DNA from: DASVBE01 sp963770375
GTDB lineage: Bacteria > Actinomycetota > Actinomycetes > Streptosporangiales > Streptosporangiaceae
DNA length: 64,000 nt
Direction: 5' to 3'
NCBI GenBank assembly: GCA_963770375.1
Contig: CAVYPM010000012.1
Coordinates: 1 to 64,000, forward strand
The number at the start of each line of letters is the position of its first letter. Position 1 is the stretch's first letter. The position numbers and the translations under genes are program-made. Below are positions 42,328 through 51,368 of this stretch, piece by piece. The notes beneath the pieces are model-generated. The model was given only the letters and a program-made list of their open reading frames with translations, was not told the origin of the DNA and ran no database searches.

Positions 42328-44373
42328 GTGCTTGCCGGAAACACGGTGCTTGCCGCAAGTCTGCCGCCGGTTAGCGGGGTCGCGCAGGCCCTGGCCGTGC
42401 TGGCGATCAGCATTGTGCTGGTGGCCGGCCTGGCGTGGGCGTCGCGGCGGCTGCTCGGGTTGCCGGTGGGCGGGCTGCGGGCCCTGCTGGCGGCGCTTGC
42501 TGGCTTTGCCGTCGCCGAGGCGCTGAGCCGGTCGCTGCAAGACGTGCGGTCCGGGCACGCCGCCGCGTTCTTCACCGTGGCGCTGGGCGTGCCGCTGATC
42601 GTGGCGATGATCTTCATCGTGGTGGCGGAAGCGCTGGTGCCGAGCGGCACCTGGCCCGGGCTCATGGAGTCGGTCCGCGGCACGCGCCGGGCGGTGGCCC
42701 GCTCGCGGAGGTATTCGCAGATCAGCCGGATCGCGGTGCGGCATGGCCTGGGCCCGTACCTGCGCGGGCCGCGGCGCGGCCCCGCCGCGGCCGACGGGCA
42801 GGCCGGGCCCGGCGGGCGGGCTGCGCTGGCGCGGTCTGTGCGGCAGGCCCTCGAGGAGGGGGGCGTGACCTTCGTCAAGCTGGGCCAGCTCCTTTCCACG
42901 CGCCGCGACCTGATCCCGGAGGAGTTCACCACGGAGCTGGCCCGGCTGCAGGACCAGGCCGAGCCGGTGCCATGGGGGCAGATCGAAGAGGTGCTGGCCC
43001 AGTCGCTCGGGAGGCCCGCGGACGAGGTCTTCGCGGAGCTGCAGCCTGAGCCGGCCGCGGCGGCGTCGATCGGCCAGGTCCACAAGGCCCGGCTCCGCTC
43101 CGGGTCGGGGTCCGGGCCAGGCGAACAGGTAGCCGTGAAAGTCCAGCGCCCGGATATCCGCGCGACCGTTGAGCGGGACCTGGACATTGTGCTGCGGATG
43201 GCGGCCCGGCTCGAGGACCGCACTCGCTGGGCACGGTCCCTTGGCACGCTGAGCCTCGCCCGCGGGTTTGCCGACTCTCTGCGGGAGGAACTCGACTTCC
43301 GGGTCGAGGCCCGCAACGTAGCCGCCCTCACCGCCACCTGGCCGGACCGGCAGCGTGCCGCCCCGGGCGGCGTAGCGGTGGTCATTCCTGCCGTGCACGA
43401 GCCTCTCAGCACGGAGTTTGTGCTGGTTACCAGCTGGCTGGACGGCGTCAGCCTGCGCACGGCCGGACCGCTGATCGATGAACGCGGTCTTGACCGGGCA
43501 CAGCTCGCCCGCTCGCTGCTGCACGGGCTGCTGTACCAGATCACCGAGGGCGGGGTGTTCCACGCCGACCCGCATCCGGGCAACATCCTGCTGCTGGCCG
43601 ACGGCCGCCTGGGCCTGCTGGACCTGGGCTCGGTCGGCCGCCTCGACGCCCAGCTCCGGTCGTCGCTCCAGGAACTGCTGCTCGCGATGGGGCGCGGTGA
43701 CCCGACTGCGCTGTGCGATGCCCTGCTGGACCTGCTCACCCGCCCTGACGAGATCGACGAGCAGCAACTCGAGCGCGCTCTCGGCCAGTTCATGGCCAAC
43801 TACTTCGCGGGCGGTACGGCCCCGGCCGTCGACATGTTCGCCGACCTGGTCCGGCTGATCTCCCGCTTCGAGCTGCCGATCCCCGCCCAGATCGGCACGG
43901 TCTTCCGCGCCCTGGGCACGCTTGAAGGCACGCTCGACCAGCTCATGCCCGGGTTCGACATCGCCGCCGAGGCACGCCAGTACGCCACTGCGCACCTCAT
44001 GGAGCGGTTCTCCCCCGAATCAGTGGGGAAGACGGCCGCCGACGAGCTGATCGCGCTGCTGCCGGTGCTGCGCCGGCTCCCCCGCCGGATCGATCGCGTC
44101 ACCGGCGCCCTGGAGCAGGGCAGGCTCAGCGTCAATGTCCGGCTGCTCGCCGACGAGCGCGACCGCCGGATGATCACGGGCCTCACCCACCTGTTCCTGC
44201 AGACCGTGATCGGCGTGGCCATCGGCGTCGTCGCCGCGATCCTGCTCACCATCACCAGCGGGCCGAAGGTCACCCCGGGCGTCACCCTTCTCCAGGTGAT
44301 CGGCGGCAACCTGCTTATCGCCGCCAGCATTCTGGTGCTGCAGGTGCTGTTCACCATCTTCAGGAGCCGGTAG
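42328..44373 (+). CDS. ABC1/UbiB (AarF) family atypical kinase with membrane segments
   Basis: 681 residues. N-terminal hydrophobic helices (ALAVLAISIVLVAGLAWASR, FFTVALGVPLIVAMIFIVVA) precede the ABC1 kinase domain. The KxGQ motif is in FVKLGQLLSTRRDLIP, AAASIGQVHKARL replaces the P-loop, VAVKVQRPDI has the Lys, HADPHPGNILLL is the catalytic loop and LLDLGSVG the metal-binding DxG. Two C-terminal helices follow. UbiB-type proteins support quinone or isoprenoid lipid metabolism; the role in actinobacteria is unproven. The start is a GTG at 42328, 4 nt after the ASCH stop. Confidence 0.9.
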   Translation: MLAGNTVLAASLPPVSGVAQALAVLAISIVLVAGLAWASRRLLGLPVGGLRALLAALAGFAVAEALSRSLQDVRSGHAAAFFTVALGVPLIVAMIFIVVAEALVPSGTWPGLMESVRGTRRAVARSRRYSQISRIAVRHGLGPYLRGPRRGPAAADGQAGPGGRAALARSVRQALEEGGVTFVKLGQLLSTRRDLIPEEFTTELARLQDQAEPVPWGQIEEVLAQSLGRPADEVFAELQPEPAAAASIGQVHKARLRSGSGSGPGEQVAVKVQRPDIRATVERDLDIVLRMAARLEDRTRWARSLGTLSLARGFADSLREELDFRVEARNVAALTATWPDRQRAAPGGVAVVIPAVHEPLSTEFVLVTSWLDGVSLRTAGPLIDERGLDRAQLARSLLHGLLYQITEGGVFHADPHPGNILLLADGRLGLLDLGSVGRLDAQLRSSLQELLLAMGRGDPTALCDALLDLLTRPDEIDEQQLERALGQFMANYFAGGTAPAVDMFADLVRLISRFELPIPAQIGTVFRALGTLEGTLDQLMPGFDIAAEARQYATAHLMERFSPESVGKTAADELIALLPVLRRLPRRIDRVTGALEQGRLSVNVRLLADERDRRMITGLTHLFLQTVIGVAIGVVAAILLTITSGPKVTPGVTLLQVIGGNLLIAASILVLQVLFTIFRSR

Positions 44374-44385
44374 GAGCAGCCGCCG

Positions 44386-45517
44386 TCAGCCGAGGGGGTC
44401 CTGGGTCCAGTGCGCCAGGTTGCGGCCGAGGAGCCGCACGTGGTCCCGGAACAGCCGGGTCACGCCGACGGCGGGATGGGGACCGAACTCCTGGATGTCG
44501 AACCAGAGACCGCCGGCGTGCGCGCCGCAGATTTCCTGCTTGGCAAGGCTGCCCCGGAGGTTCCGCGCTTCACCCACATGTGGTAGCCGTTGATGATCAC
44601 CCTGGTGCTCTGGGTGTTCGGGTCGCCCGGGGAGCAGGTGCCGTTATGCGGGGCGCGCTCGCCGATGACGTAGGCCGCGTTGGTCCAGAGAGCCGAGCCG
44701 CCGGCGCAGCCGGAGGAACCGCGACGCCTCGCTGAGCAGGATGAACTGCGTGGCCTGCAGCGTTCCGCGATCGGCGAAGTAGTGCAGGTCGGTGAACCGC
44801 GGGTGGCCTTTCAGCCCGGGGAACCGTTCCGCGAATATCAGGTGCGGGGTATCCGGGCCGACGTGCAGGTTCGCGGCGATCCTGAACGCGGTGGCCCGCA
44901 GGGCCGGGTCGTGCCGCAGCGTCTGGCCTTCCGCCACGGGGCCCATCAGCTGCGCCCAGCCGCCGGGGGCGTACTCCCAGACGAGCTCGCGGGCCGACCA
45001 GAACGCGCGGTGCCCGGCCACGGACGGCGCGGGTCCGGTGAGCACCACGGAGTTGGTTCCCCCGGGCGGGTCAGGCGGGCAGGCCAGCAGGCGGGCCGAG
45101 CGGGTGACGTGGCACCGGCCCCGGGAGAAGACGTAGACCCCCCAGCCCCCCGAGCCACTGGACGAGCTCCACATCCTGGAACGCCTCCGTGGGCACCACG
45201 CCGCCTTGCTCGATCGACATCCCCGGCGGGAGCCAGCCGAACGACAGGTTCGTGATCAGCGGGCTGAACTGGGACGGCGCGGGCGGGCCGGGGTTCGCGG
45301 GTCCCGGGCCGGCGCCCGTGCGGCCCGGGACCACCGCCACGAGGAGGGCCGTCACCGCGGCCGCGGCCAGCAGCGAGCCGCCGGCCACGATCGCCCGGCG
45401 CCAGCGCAGCCGGGCGCGGCCCTGGCGGCGGGCGAGGTGGAGGTCTACCTGGGCGGGGGCTGGCGGCTCGCGGCCGGCGGTCTCCGCGAACAGGTCGCGG
45501 ATCTGCTGCTCAATCAT
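44386..45517 (-). pseudogene. SigE-linked membrane protein (anti-sigma-like), multiply frameshifted
   Basis: Starts at the ATG at 45517, overlapping the sigma stop by 8 nt: MIEQQIRDLFAETAGREPPA, a membrane helix (IVAGGSLLAAAAVTALLVAV) and WLPPGMSIEQGG. Near 45150 it shifts to a frame reading GGWGVYVFSRGRCHVTRSAR ... LHYFADRGTLQATQFILLSE. Near 44690 it shifts to LWTNAAYVIGERAPHNGTCS and IINGYHMWVKRG. Near 44560 it shifts again to SLAKQEICGAHAGGLWFDIQ and ends NLAHWTQDPLG at 44386. Three indels are needed. Position next to the sigma gene and one TM helix suggest an anti-sigma or sensor role, by inference only. Confidence 0.75.
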
Positions 45518-46070
45518 GGCTGGGGCTCCCCCGGTAGACCTTGTGCTCCGCGGGCCCGGCGGGCGGGCCGCCTCCGTCGGCGGCATGCGCCGGCCCCAGG
45601 GCCCGGCGCACCGAGTCCAGCGCCCTGGCCGTCTGGCTCTTCACCGTGCCCGGTGAGCAGCCGAGGACCGCGGCTGACTGGTCGACGTTCAGGTCGCAGT
45701 AGAAGCGCAGCACGAGCGTCGCGCGCTGCCGGGCGGGCAGCGCCGCGACCGCGGCCCGCAGGTCGAGCACGGCATCCTGGTCGACCGCGGCGGCGGGCCT
45801 GTCGATGACCTGGCCGCTCAGGCTGACGCGCCGGGCCCAGCCGGAGCGCCGCTCGTGGATGAACTCATGGACCAGCACGGACCGGGCGTACGCGTCGGCG
45901 TGGTCGGCCGCCCGGACCCGGCCCCAGTGCACGTACAGCTTGGCCAGCGTGGACTGCACCAGGTCATCGGCGCGCTGCCAGTCGCCGCACAGGACCGCGG
46001 CCAGCCGCCGCAGCGACGACAGCCTGGCCGCGACGTACTCGGTGTACTCCGTGTCCCGGCTGCCGCTCAC
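45510..46070 (-). CDS. SigE-family (SACE-type) ECF sigma factor
   Basis: 186 residues. Sigma2 covers about 8-85 (YVAARLSSLRRLAAVLCGDW, ADDLVQSTLAKLYVHWGRV, AYARSVLVHEFIHERRSGW) and sigma4 about 105-160 (AVAALPARQRATLVLRFYCD, QSAAVLGCSPGTVKSQTARA). The actinobacterial SigE-family pattern includes ALPARQRATLVLRFY. The downstream partner gene overlaps it by 8 nt but is frameshifted, so this sigma factor may now lack its normal control. Confidence 0.92.
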   Translation of the reverse strand: MSGSRDTEYTEYVAARLSSLRRLAAVLCGDWQRADDLVQSTLAKLYVHWGRVRAADHADAYARSVLVHEFIHERRSGWARRVSLSGQVIDRPAAAVDQDAVLDLRAAVAALPARQRATLVLRFYCDLNVDQSAAVLGCSPGTVKSQTARALDSVRRALGPAHAADGGGPPAGPAEHKVYRGSPSHD

Positions 46071-46493
46071 CGGCCGTCGTGCCTCATCTGCTGCTCCACA
46101 GTGCTTAGAGGCGTTCCCCGCCGGGTTCGGTTGTCACCGGGCGGCGGGATTTTGCGCGGGCACCGGTTTCTGCTGCGGAGCACCGCTGGGTGGTCGCCGT
46201 CCGCACGGCAATCGCCAGCGCGATCGGCCGGGTTTCCGCCGTTGACCCGGCTCTTGGCCGGATTCTGTCCGCAACGGTTACCACCGGTACGATCTGCCGC
46301 TACGACCCGGACCCCGACCGCCCCGTCCGCTGGATCCTGTCCGAACGAGGATCAGCGGCGGCAGCCCAGGCTGATCACCGGACGGGGCAAGCGGAACCGG
46401 AAGGTGCACGGAACCGTCCAAGCGGGTGAAGCAAGATCAGCCAGAGCGGCACCGGCGCTGGTCCCCGGACCGCCTTCACCCCAGGAGATGGCC
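46071..46493. other. Intergenic region with a possible gene fragment and lipoprotein leader
   Basis: At 46190-46345 (+) a frame reads VAVRTAIASAIGRVSAVDPA, LGRILSATVTTGTICRYDPD and RPVRWIL. It is coherent and resembles part of a larger actinobacterial protein I cannot name; it has no proper start or end. The last 80 bases hold the hairpin leader of the lipoprotein gene. Confidence 0.4.
46424..46481 (+). promoter_or_regulatory. Hairpin leader of lipoprotein gene 1
   Basis: GGGTGAAG (46424-46431) pairs with CTTCACCC (46474-46481), immediately before the AGGAG ribosome binding site. The enclosed AGATCAGCCAG...GGCACCGG is conserved in the leader of the second lipoprotein gene, where the stem is longer. 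Confidence 0.5.
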
Positions 46494-47069
46494 ATGCGGA
46501 ACACCCCCCGGGCCCGACGGCCCTTCACGGCGCTGGCCGCCTTCGCCATCGCCGCCGCCGCCGGGCTGCTGTCGGCCTGCGGGCCGTCGGGCTCCGGCAG
46601 CCCGGTCGCGCAGCAGAGCCCGAAGCCGTCGCAGAGCCCGGTGTCCCAGCAGTCCCCGGCTAGCCCGGCGAGCCCGGCGCCGAGCACCCAGCCGCTGCCC
46701 CCCGGCGCGGAGCACCTCGACCCGGCCCGGTTCAGGTATGTGACCGTGTCAGCCAACCTTTTCAGCAACGGGTCGCTGCGCAAGGTCTCCAAGGTGATCG
46801 GCTCCCCCGCGGTCATCGCCCGGCTGACCCGCATGGTCAACAGCCTCCCCGCAGCCACGAAGGCCGCCTCCAGCTGCCCGCCGGTGACCGCCACGTACCG
46901 GCTGTCGTTCGCGGTCCGGGGGTTCGAGCCGGACACCACGGTGACCGCGAACAGCTGCCCGACCGACCAGATCTCGGTGAACGGGAAGGTCCATCCGCCG
47001 CTCATGGACAAGACCGGCACCCTGGCCGCGGCCGTCCGCGGCCTGCTGAACCTGCCCGCAGGCTCCTGA
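46494..47069 (+). CDS. Putative lipoprotein, copy 1
   Basis: 191 residues. The signal peptide MRNTPRARRPFTALAAFAIA has the lipobox LLSAC (Cys29). A Ser/Pro/Gln-rich linker (QQSPKPSQSPVSQQSPASPA) and a globular domain of about 110 residues follow (VIGSPAVIARLTRMVNSLPA, YRLSFAVRGFEPDTTVTANS, GLLNLPAGS), which likely sits outside the membrane. The family is not recognised beyond 'lipoprotein'; the domain has two Cys flanking a strand pair. A tandem paralogue lies 185 nt downstream. AGGAG is 6 nt before the ATG. Confidence 0.8.
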   Translation: MRNTPRARRPFTALAAFAIAAAAGLLSACGPSGSGSPVAQQSPKPSQSPVSQQSPASPASPAPSTQPLPPGAEHLDPARFRYVTVSANLFSNGSLRKVSKVIGSPAVIARLTRMVNSLPAATKAASSCPPVTATYRLSFAVRGFEPDTTVTANSCPTDQISVNGKVHPPLMDKTGTLAAAVRGLLNLPAGS

Positions 47070-47166
47070 ACACGGGCCGGCCGGCCCGGGCTTTCCCTGG
47101 CCGGCCGGCGTCCCGGCGGGCCCGGCTGTTCATCGCCCGGAGCCAGCAGAACCAGAGGGTGCACAG

Positions 47167-47253
47167 AGCCGTATTAGCGGGTGAAGAGAAGATCAGCCAG
47201 CGCGGCACCGGAGCCGGTCCCCGGGCCCGCTCTTCACCCATAGGAATACGGCT
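47167..47253 (+). promoter_or_regulatory. Long hairpin leader of lipoprotein gene 2
   Basis: AGCCGTATT (47167-47175) pairs with AATACGGCT (47245-47253), and inside it GGGTGAAGAG (47179-47188) pairs with CTCTTCACCC (47230-47239). The outer stem ends directly at the ATG and holds the TAGGA ribosome binding site in a bulge, so it could block translation. Compared with copy 1, the inner stem gained two extra matching base pairs. Confidence 0.55.
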
Positions 47254-47933
47254 ATGCGGAACAACCTCCGGGCTCAACAGCCCGTTACGGCGCTGGCCGC
47301 CTTTACCATCATCGCCACCGCCGGGCTGCTGTCGGCCTGCTCGCCGGCCCACTCCGGCAGCCCGGTCGCGCAGCAGAGCCCCCAGCCGTCGCAGACCCCG
47401 GTATCTCAGCAGACGCCGGTCAGCCAGCCGAGCCCGGCCAGCCCGCGCCGGCCCCGCAGTCACAGCCCCGCCACGGTGCGATGCACCTCGACCCGGCCAG
47501 CTTCAGCATGGTCACCGTCAACTTCAGGGAGTCAGGGCTCAGTCTCAACAAGCAGGTCCGCTCCCCCGCGGTCATCGCCCGGCTGACCCGCATCGTCAAC
47601 AGCCTCCCCGCGGCGAAGCAGGCCAGGACGAGCTGCCCAGCGGCGACCTTTGGCTACCGGATGTCGTTCACGGGCATCGGGTCCCAGCCGGACATCACGG
47701 TGACCACGCGCAGCTGCCCGGCCGACCGGATCTCGGTGGGCGGGAAGCTCCAGGGGCCGCTCTGGGACCGGAAGGGCGCGGTAGCCGCGGAGGTCAAGCG
47801 CCTGATGCACATCAGGATGTCCCACTCAACCTCGAGCACCGGGAGCATTCCACCTATCCCGCCCGTCCCGCCCGTTCCGCCTGTTCCGCCCGTCCCGCCC
47901 GTCCCGCCTGTTCCGCCTGTCCCGCCTATGTGA
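47254..47933 (+). pseudogene. Putative lipoprotein, copy 2, frameshifted, with Pro-Pro-Val tail
   Basis: Same design as copy 1: MRNNLRAQQPVTALAAFTII, lipobox LLSAC, Ser/Pro/Gln linker. In the linker near 47445 one base is missing (AGCCCGCGCCGGCC), so the signal peptide frame runs into ARG-rich text. The domain (HLDPASFSMVTVNFRESG, RSPAVIARLTRIVNSLPAAK, YRMSFTGIGSQPDITVTTRS) continues in the next frame to 47933. It ends with a (Pro-Pro-Val)n tail absent from copy 1. If the indel is real, no exported domain is made. Confidence 0.75.
47853..47927 (+). repeat. 9-bp tandem repeats encoding Pro-Pro-Val
   Basis: Eight to nine units of CCY-GTY-CCG (first unit with ATC), encoding PPIPPVPPV... up to the stop. 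Only third-base C/T differences are seen, so the array is young or homogenised and probably variable in length. Confidence 0.85.
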
Positions 47934-48117
47934 TCCCGCGCGGGCCGGCCCAGGGGCCCTGGGCCGGTCTGGCCCCGGCGAGGGGTGACCAGGATCCTCT
48001 TTGCCCAGGCTGATCAGCATCTTTACCAGTCGCCGGTAGATCGCCCGCCGGGACGCGGGCGAGCATTAAGCAAGGGTTGCTGAGGAACCCGCGTCTCTCT
48101 CCGGGCGGGGGCCGGGA

Positions 48118-49803
48118 ATGACGGAGCACAGTACGCGAGACCGCGCCCGTCCTGCCGTGAGCACCGTCCGCCGGCCCGCGCCGGCCGCTGCCGCGGCGCC
48201 GCACCGGGCGGGACCGGCGGGCCGGGCGGCGGCCGCGGTCTGGTGGGCGCCGGTGACCGCGGCCGCCGCGGTCATGGCCTGCTTCGGGCTCTGGGGGCTG
48301 GCCCGCCAGTCGGCGATGGGCAACGACGAGGCAGCCAGCCGCTGGGCGGCGTCGCTGAGCCTTGCTCAGCTGGCGCACCTGCTGCGTCACGTGGACGCCG
48401 TGCACGGGCTGTACTACCTGCTGCTGCACGGCTGGATGGCGGCCGGGACCAGCCCCGCGGTGCTGCGGGTTCCCTCGGTGATCGCCATGGTGGCCGCGGC
48501 CGCCCTGATGGTGATCCTCGCCCGGCGGCTCACCGGGCCGGGCCGGGCGGGTCAGCTCGCAGGACTGTTCGCGGGCCTGGTCGTGGCCCTGTCCCCGGTC
48601 GTCAGCTACTACGCACAGACCGCACGCTCGTACGCACTGGTGTACGCGTGTGTCCTCGGCCAGTGCCTGGCCCTGCTCAGCGCCCTGCAGGCCGAGCACG
48701 CCGGCGCTGAGCAGGCCGGCACTGAGCATGCCGGCACTGGGCGCGCCCGCATCGCGGGCCGGTGGCTGTGTTACGGGGCGCTGGTGACCGTGGGCGCCTA
48801 CCTGAACGAGATGGCGCTGCTGGTGCTGGCGGCGCACGCGGTCACCGTGGGGCTGGCCCGGTACGGCCGGGCCGCGGTCCGGCACTGGGCGGTGACGTCG
48901 GCCGTCAGCGTCGCGCTGGTCTCGCCGCTGCTGTGGCTCAGCGCGACCCAGCAGAGCGCGGTGTCCTGGATACCGCGACCCGGCGCCCACGACGTCTGGA
49001 TTCTGTACCACGACTACTTCGGCGCGACGTTCGCCGGCGCGCTGCTGGTCACCGCCTGCGCGGCCGCCGCGGTGGGCGCCGGCCGGCTGCGGCACAAACC
49101 CCCGGGGCACAAGGACCCGGGGCACCGGCCCGGCGGGGTCTCGGTGCCCTCGATGGCGGTGCCGCTGCTGCTCGTCCCGGCCGGGCTGCTGCTGCTGGAG
49201 TCGCGCACCGGGCTGCCCCTGTACCAGGACCGGTACGTCCTCTACGGCCAGGCCGGAGCGGCCCTGCTGGCCGGCGCGGGCGCCGCCCGGGCCGGCCAGT
49301 GGCTGGCGGCGGCCGCCCGCCGGCCGGTGCTGATCGTGGTGCCCGGCGCGGCGCTGTGCCTGTTCGCGCTGCTGCTGCAGTTCCCGGCCCAGGAGCACGC
49401 CCGCCTGCCCGCCAGCCGCGAGTTCAACTTCGGCGGGCCGTCCTTCTACCTGGCGGCGCACTCCCGCCCCGGCGATGCCGTGCTGTTCATGAACTCCTTC
49501 TACCGCAAGGCCGAACTCGCCTACCCCGCCCAGTTCCGCGGGATCAGCGACATCGCGCTCGCGGTACCGCCCGCGGCCGCGGCGTCGTTCGAGGGCACCG
49601 ACAAGCCCCTGCAGGCGATCATTCCGCTCATGCTCGCCCGGAAGCGGATCTGGGTGATCGGGCGCCTCCCGTCGCTCCCGTCGCTCCTCCTGCCCCCGGG
49701 GCCCGAGCGCGCCGAGAGCCTGCTCCTGCTGAGCCGCTACACCCGCGTCACGAAGCACTGGTACACGAACGTCTGTCTCAGCCTGTGGGTCCGCACGGGC
49801 TGA
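48118..49803 (+). CDS. GT39-like membrane glycosyltransferase (GT-C fold)
   Basis: 561-residue polytopic protein. After TM1 (APVTAAAAVMACFGLWGLAR) comes the acidic catalytic-type motif MGNDEAASRW, then HGLYYLLLHGWMAAGTSPAV with LRVPSV, as in dolichyl-phosphate-mannose-type transferases. SYYAQTARSYALVY and at least eight more helices follow, and a soluble C-terminal domain (residues 430-561) ends the protein. It probably transfers a sugar from a polyprenyl phosphate outside the membrane. A short AEHAGAEQAGTEHAGTG repeat lies in one loop. The start ATG at 48118 has a GGGGGCCGGG-like upstream region rather than a clear ribosome binding site. Confidence 0.8.
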   Translation: MTEHSTRDRARPAVSTVRRPAPAAAAAPHRAGPAGRAAAAVWWAPVTAAAAVMACFGLWGLARQSAMGNDEAASRWAASLSLAQLAHLLRHVDAVHGLYYLLLHGWMAAGTSPAVLRVPSVIAMVAAAALMVILARRLTGPGRAGQLAGLFAGLVVALSPVVSYYAQTARSYALVYACVLGQCLALLSALQAEHAGAEQAGTEHAGTGRARIAGRWLCYGALVTVGAYLNEMALLVLAAHAVTVGLARYGRAAVRHWAVTSAVSVALVSPLLWLSATQQSAVSWIPRPGAHDVWILYHDYFGATFAGALLVTACAAAAVGAGRLRHKPPGHKDPGHRPGGVSVPSMAVPLLLVPAGLLLLESRTGLPLYQDRYVLYGQAGAALLAGAGAARAGQWLAAAARRPVLIVVPGAALCLFALLLQFPAQEHARLPASREFNFGGPSFYLAAHSRPGDAVLFMNSFYRKAELAYPAQFRGISDIALAVPPAAAASFEGTDKPLQAIIPLMLARKRIWVIGRLPSLPSLLLPPGPERAESLLLLSRYTRVTKHWYTNVCLSLWVRTG

Positions 49804-49806
49804 GGA

Positions 49807-51165
49807 CTAGCTGACCGTCTCGCGGTGAACCTGCCTGCCGTCGTCGTCCCGGTAGCGCACGCTGATCGTGTCACCGGCAAGGTCGATGACGGCGAACCCG
49901 GACCGTGCCCAGCGCCGCAGTCCCGACCAGATGTACCGCCGGCTCTCCCAGTCGGCGACCGTGCGCCCCTGCTCGGTCAGGGCCGGATCCCGCAGGACCG
50001 GTATGCCGCCGTTGCCGAGGCACCGCGGGTACTGGACGCCGCCGAACGGCCGGAACGTCATCGCCCGGTGCTCATGGCCCCACCACCAGGCGGTGACCCG
50101 GTTGGTGGTCAGCACCGGCGCGAGCTTGCCGCCCAGCTCGGGACCGAGATCGTGCTGGTCGTACAGGGACGTGAGCTGATGATGGCTGAGCAGCACCAGC
50201 TTCCGCGCCGATTCGCCCGCCACCTTCGCCACGTACCCGGCCTGCGGGTCCTGCAGGACCGCAACGGCACCGGTCGTCAGGACGTTCTGGTCCCAGGAGG
50301 TATCCAGGGCCACGAAGTCCCACGACGGGGAGGTGAGCCGGAAGAAGCTGGTCGGCTGCCCATCGGGCGAGTGCTGTGCCGCGAAGCGCGGATCGGCGAG
50401 CAGCGTCCCGAAGTACCCGTAGCCGCCGCTGTACATGTCGTGGTTGCCGTTCAGCGACCATGACGTCACTCCCGACGCGGCCTGGGCCGCGGTAACGGGC
50501 CAGTAGGCGAGGAACCTCCGCTGGTCCTCACTCGCCAGCCCGGAGTAGTACACGTCGCCGAGGTGGACGGCGTGCGCCTCCCGGCCTTCCGCGAGGGCGC
50601 CGGCGATCTCCTCCTGCATGTGGACCGCGACCTGGCGGGCCCGGCCCAGGCCCGATCCCCAGTCCCCCACGACAACGAGCCGTGCCGTGTCGCTGATCTG
50701 GTGCTCCGCGGGCCGTGGGTTGAACGGGTGGTTTCCCCGCGCCAGGTGCTCCAGCGACGACCGGGCGATCTGGAGATACCACTCCGGGTCATCGGGCTGG
50801 AAGCGGCCCAGCTGAAGATTCAGGTAGCGATCGGCGAAATGGACAATCCACGCCCACAGGCCGTGGCCCGGCTCGTCCGTGACGCCTTTCCGCTCGATCA
50901 GCTTTTCCTCGATCGAACTCTGGATCAGGCTCACCAGCGGGTCACGCGACATGTACGGCACCCCGGCCCGTGCGCCACCCGAAGAGACCTCGGCCTGATC
51001 CACGTGCGGCAGCGCGGCCGCGAGCTTGGCGGCGGCATCTCCGCCCCCGGGAATCTGCTGTGCGGCACTGGCGGCCAGATCGCTCAATTCCGCCGAATTG
51101 AGCAGGCCGCGGACCGCCGCCACGTGTTTCCGGACGGATCCCTTATCGTAGGCCGGTTTCTGCAT
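49807..51165 (-). CDS. Calcineurin-like metallophosphoesterase
   Basis: 452 residues. About 165 N-terminal helical residues precede a complete phosphoesterase core: LVVVGDWGSG, HLGDVYYSG, WSLNGNHDMYSGG, LVLLSHHQL and WWWGHEHRAM, giving the full set of Asp/His/Asn ligands for a di-metal centre. The substrate is unknown; no signal peptide is evident, so it is cytosolic. It starts at the ATG at 51165. It is convergent with the glycosyltransferase gene, 3 nt apart. Confidence 0.92.
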   Translation of the reverse strand: MQKPAYDKGSVRKHVAAVRGLLNSAELSDLAASAAQQIPGGGDAAAKLAAALPHVDQAEVSSGGARAGVPYMSRDPLVSLIQSSIEEKLIERKGVTDEPGHGLWAWIVHFADRYLNLQLGRFQPDDPEWYLQIARSSLEHLARGNHPFNPRPAEHQISDTARLVVVGDWGSGLGRARQVAVHMQEEIAGALAEGREAHAVHLGDVYYSGLASEDQRRFLAYWPVTAAQAASGVTSWSLNGNHDMYSGGYGYFGTLLADPRFAAQHSPDGQPTSFFRLTSPSWDFVALDTSWDQNVLTTGAVAVLQDPQAGYVAKVAGESARKLVLLSHHQLTSLYDQHDLGPELGGKLAPVLTTNRVTAWWWGHEHRAMTFRPFGGVQYPRCLGNGGIPVLRDPALTEQGRTVADWESRRYIWSGLRRWARSGFAVIDLAGDTISVRYRDDDGRQVHRETVS

Positions 51166-51368
51166 TTAGCGCCCTTCCCTCAGGGCGCACAGCGTACCGG
51201 TGCCAGGCCCGCCGCAGCAGTCCGCCAGGCCGCCGTCGGCAGCCCGACCTGAGCTGCAGGTATCTGGCTGGCCGCACGATCCTCTGGCGCAGGTGAGCGG
51301 CCGCCGCGGTCGTTACCTGACAACGCTCGCGGAGACGGCTGCTCGCCGACAGATCGCTGGGGGAAGTT

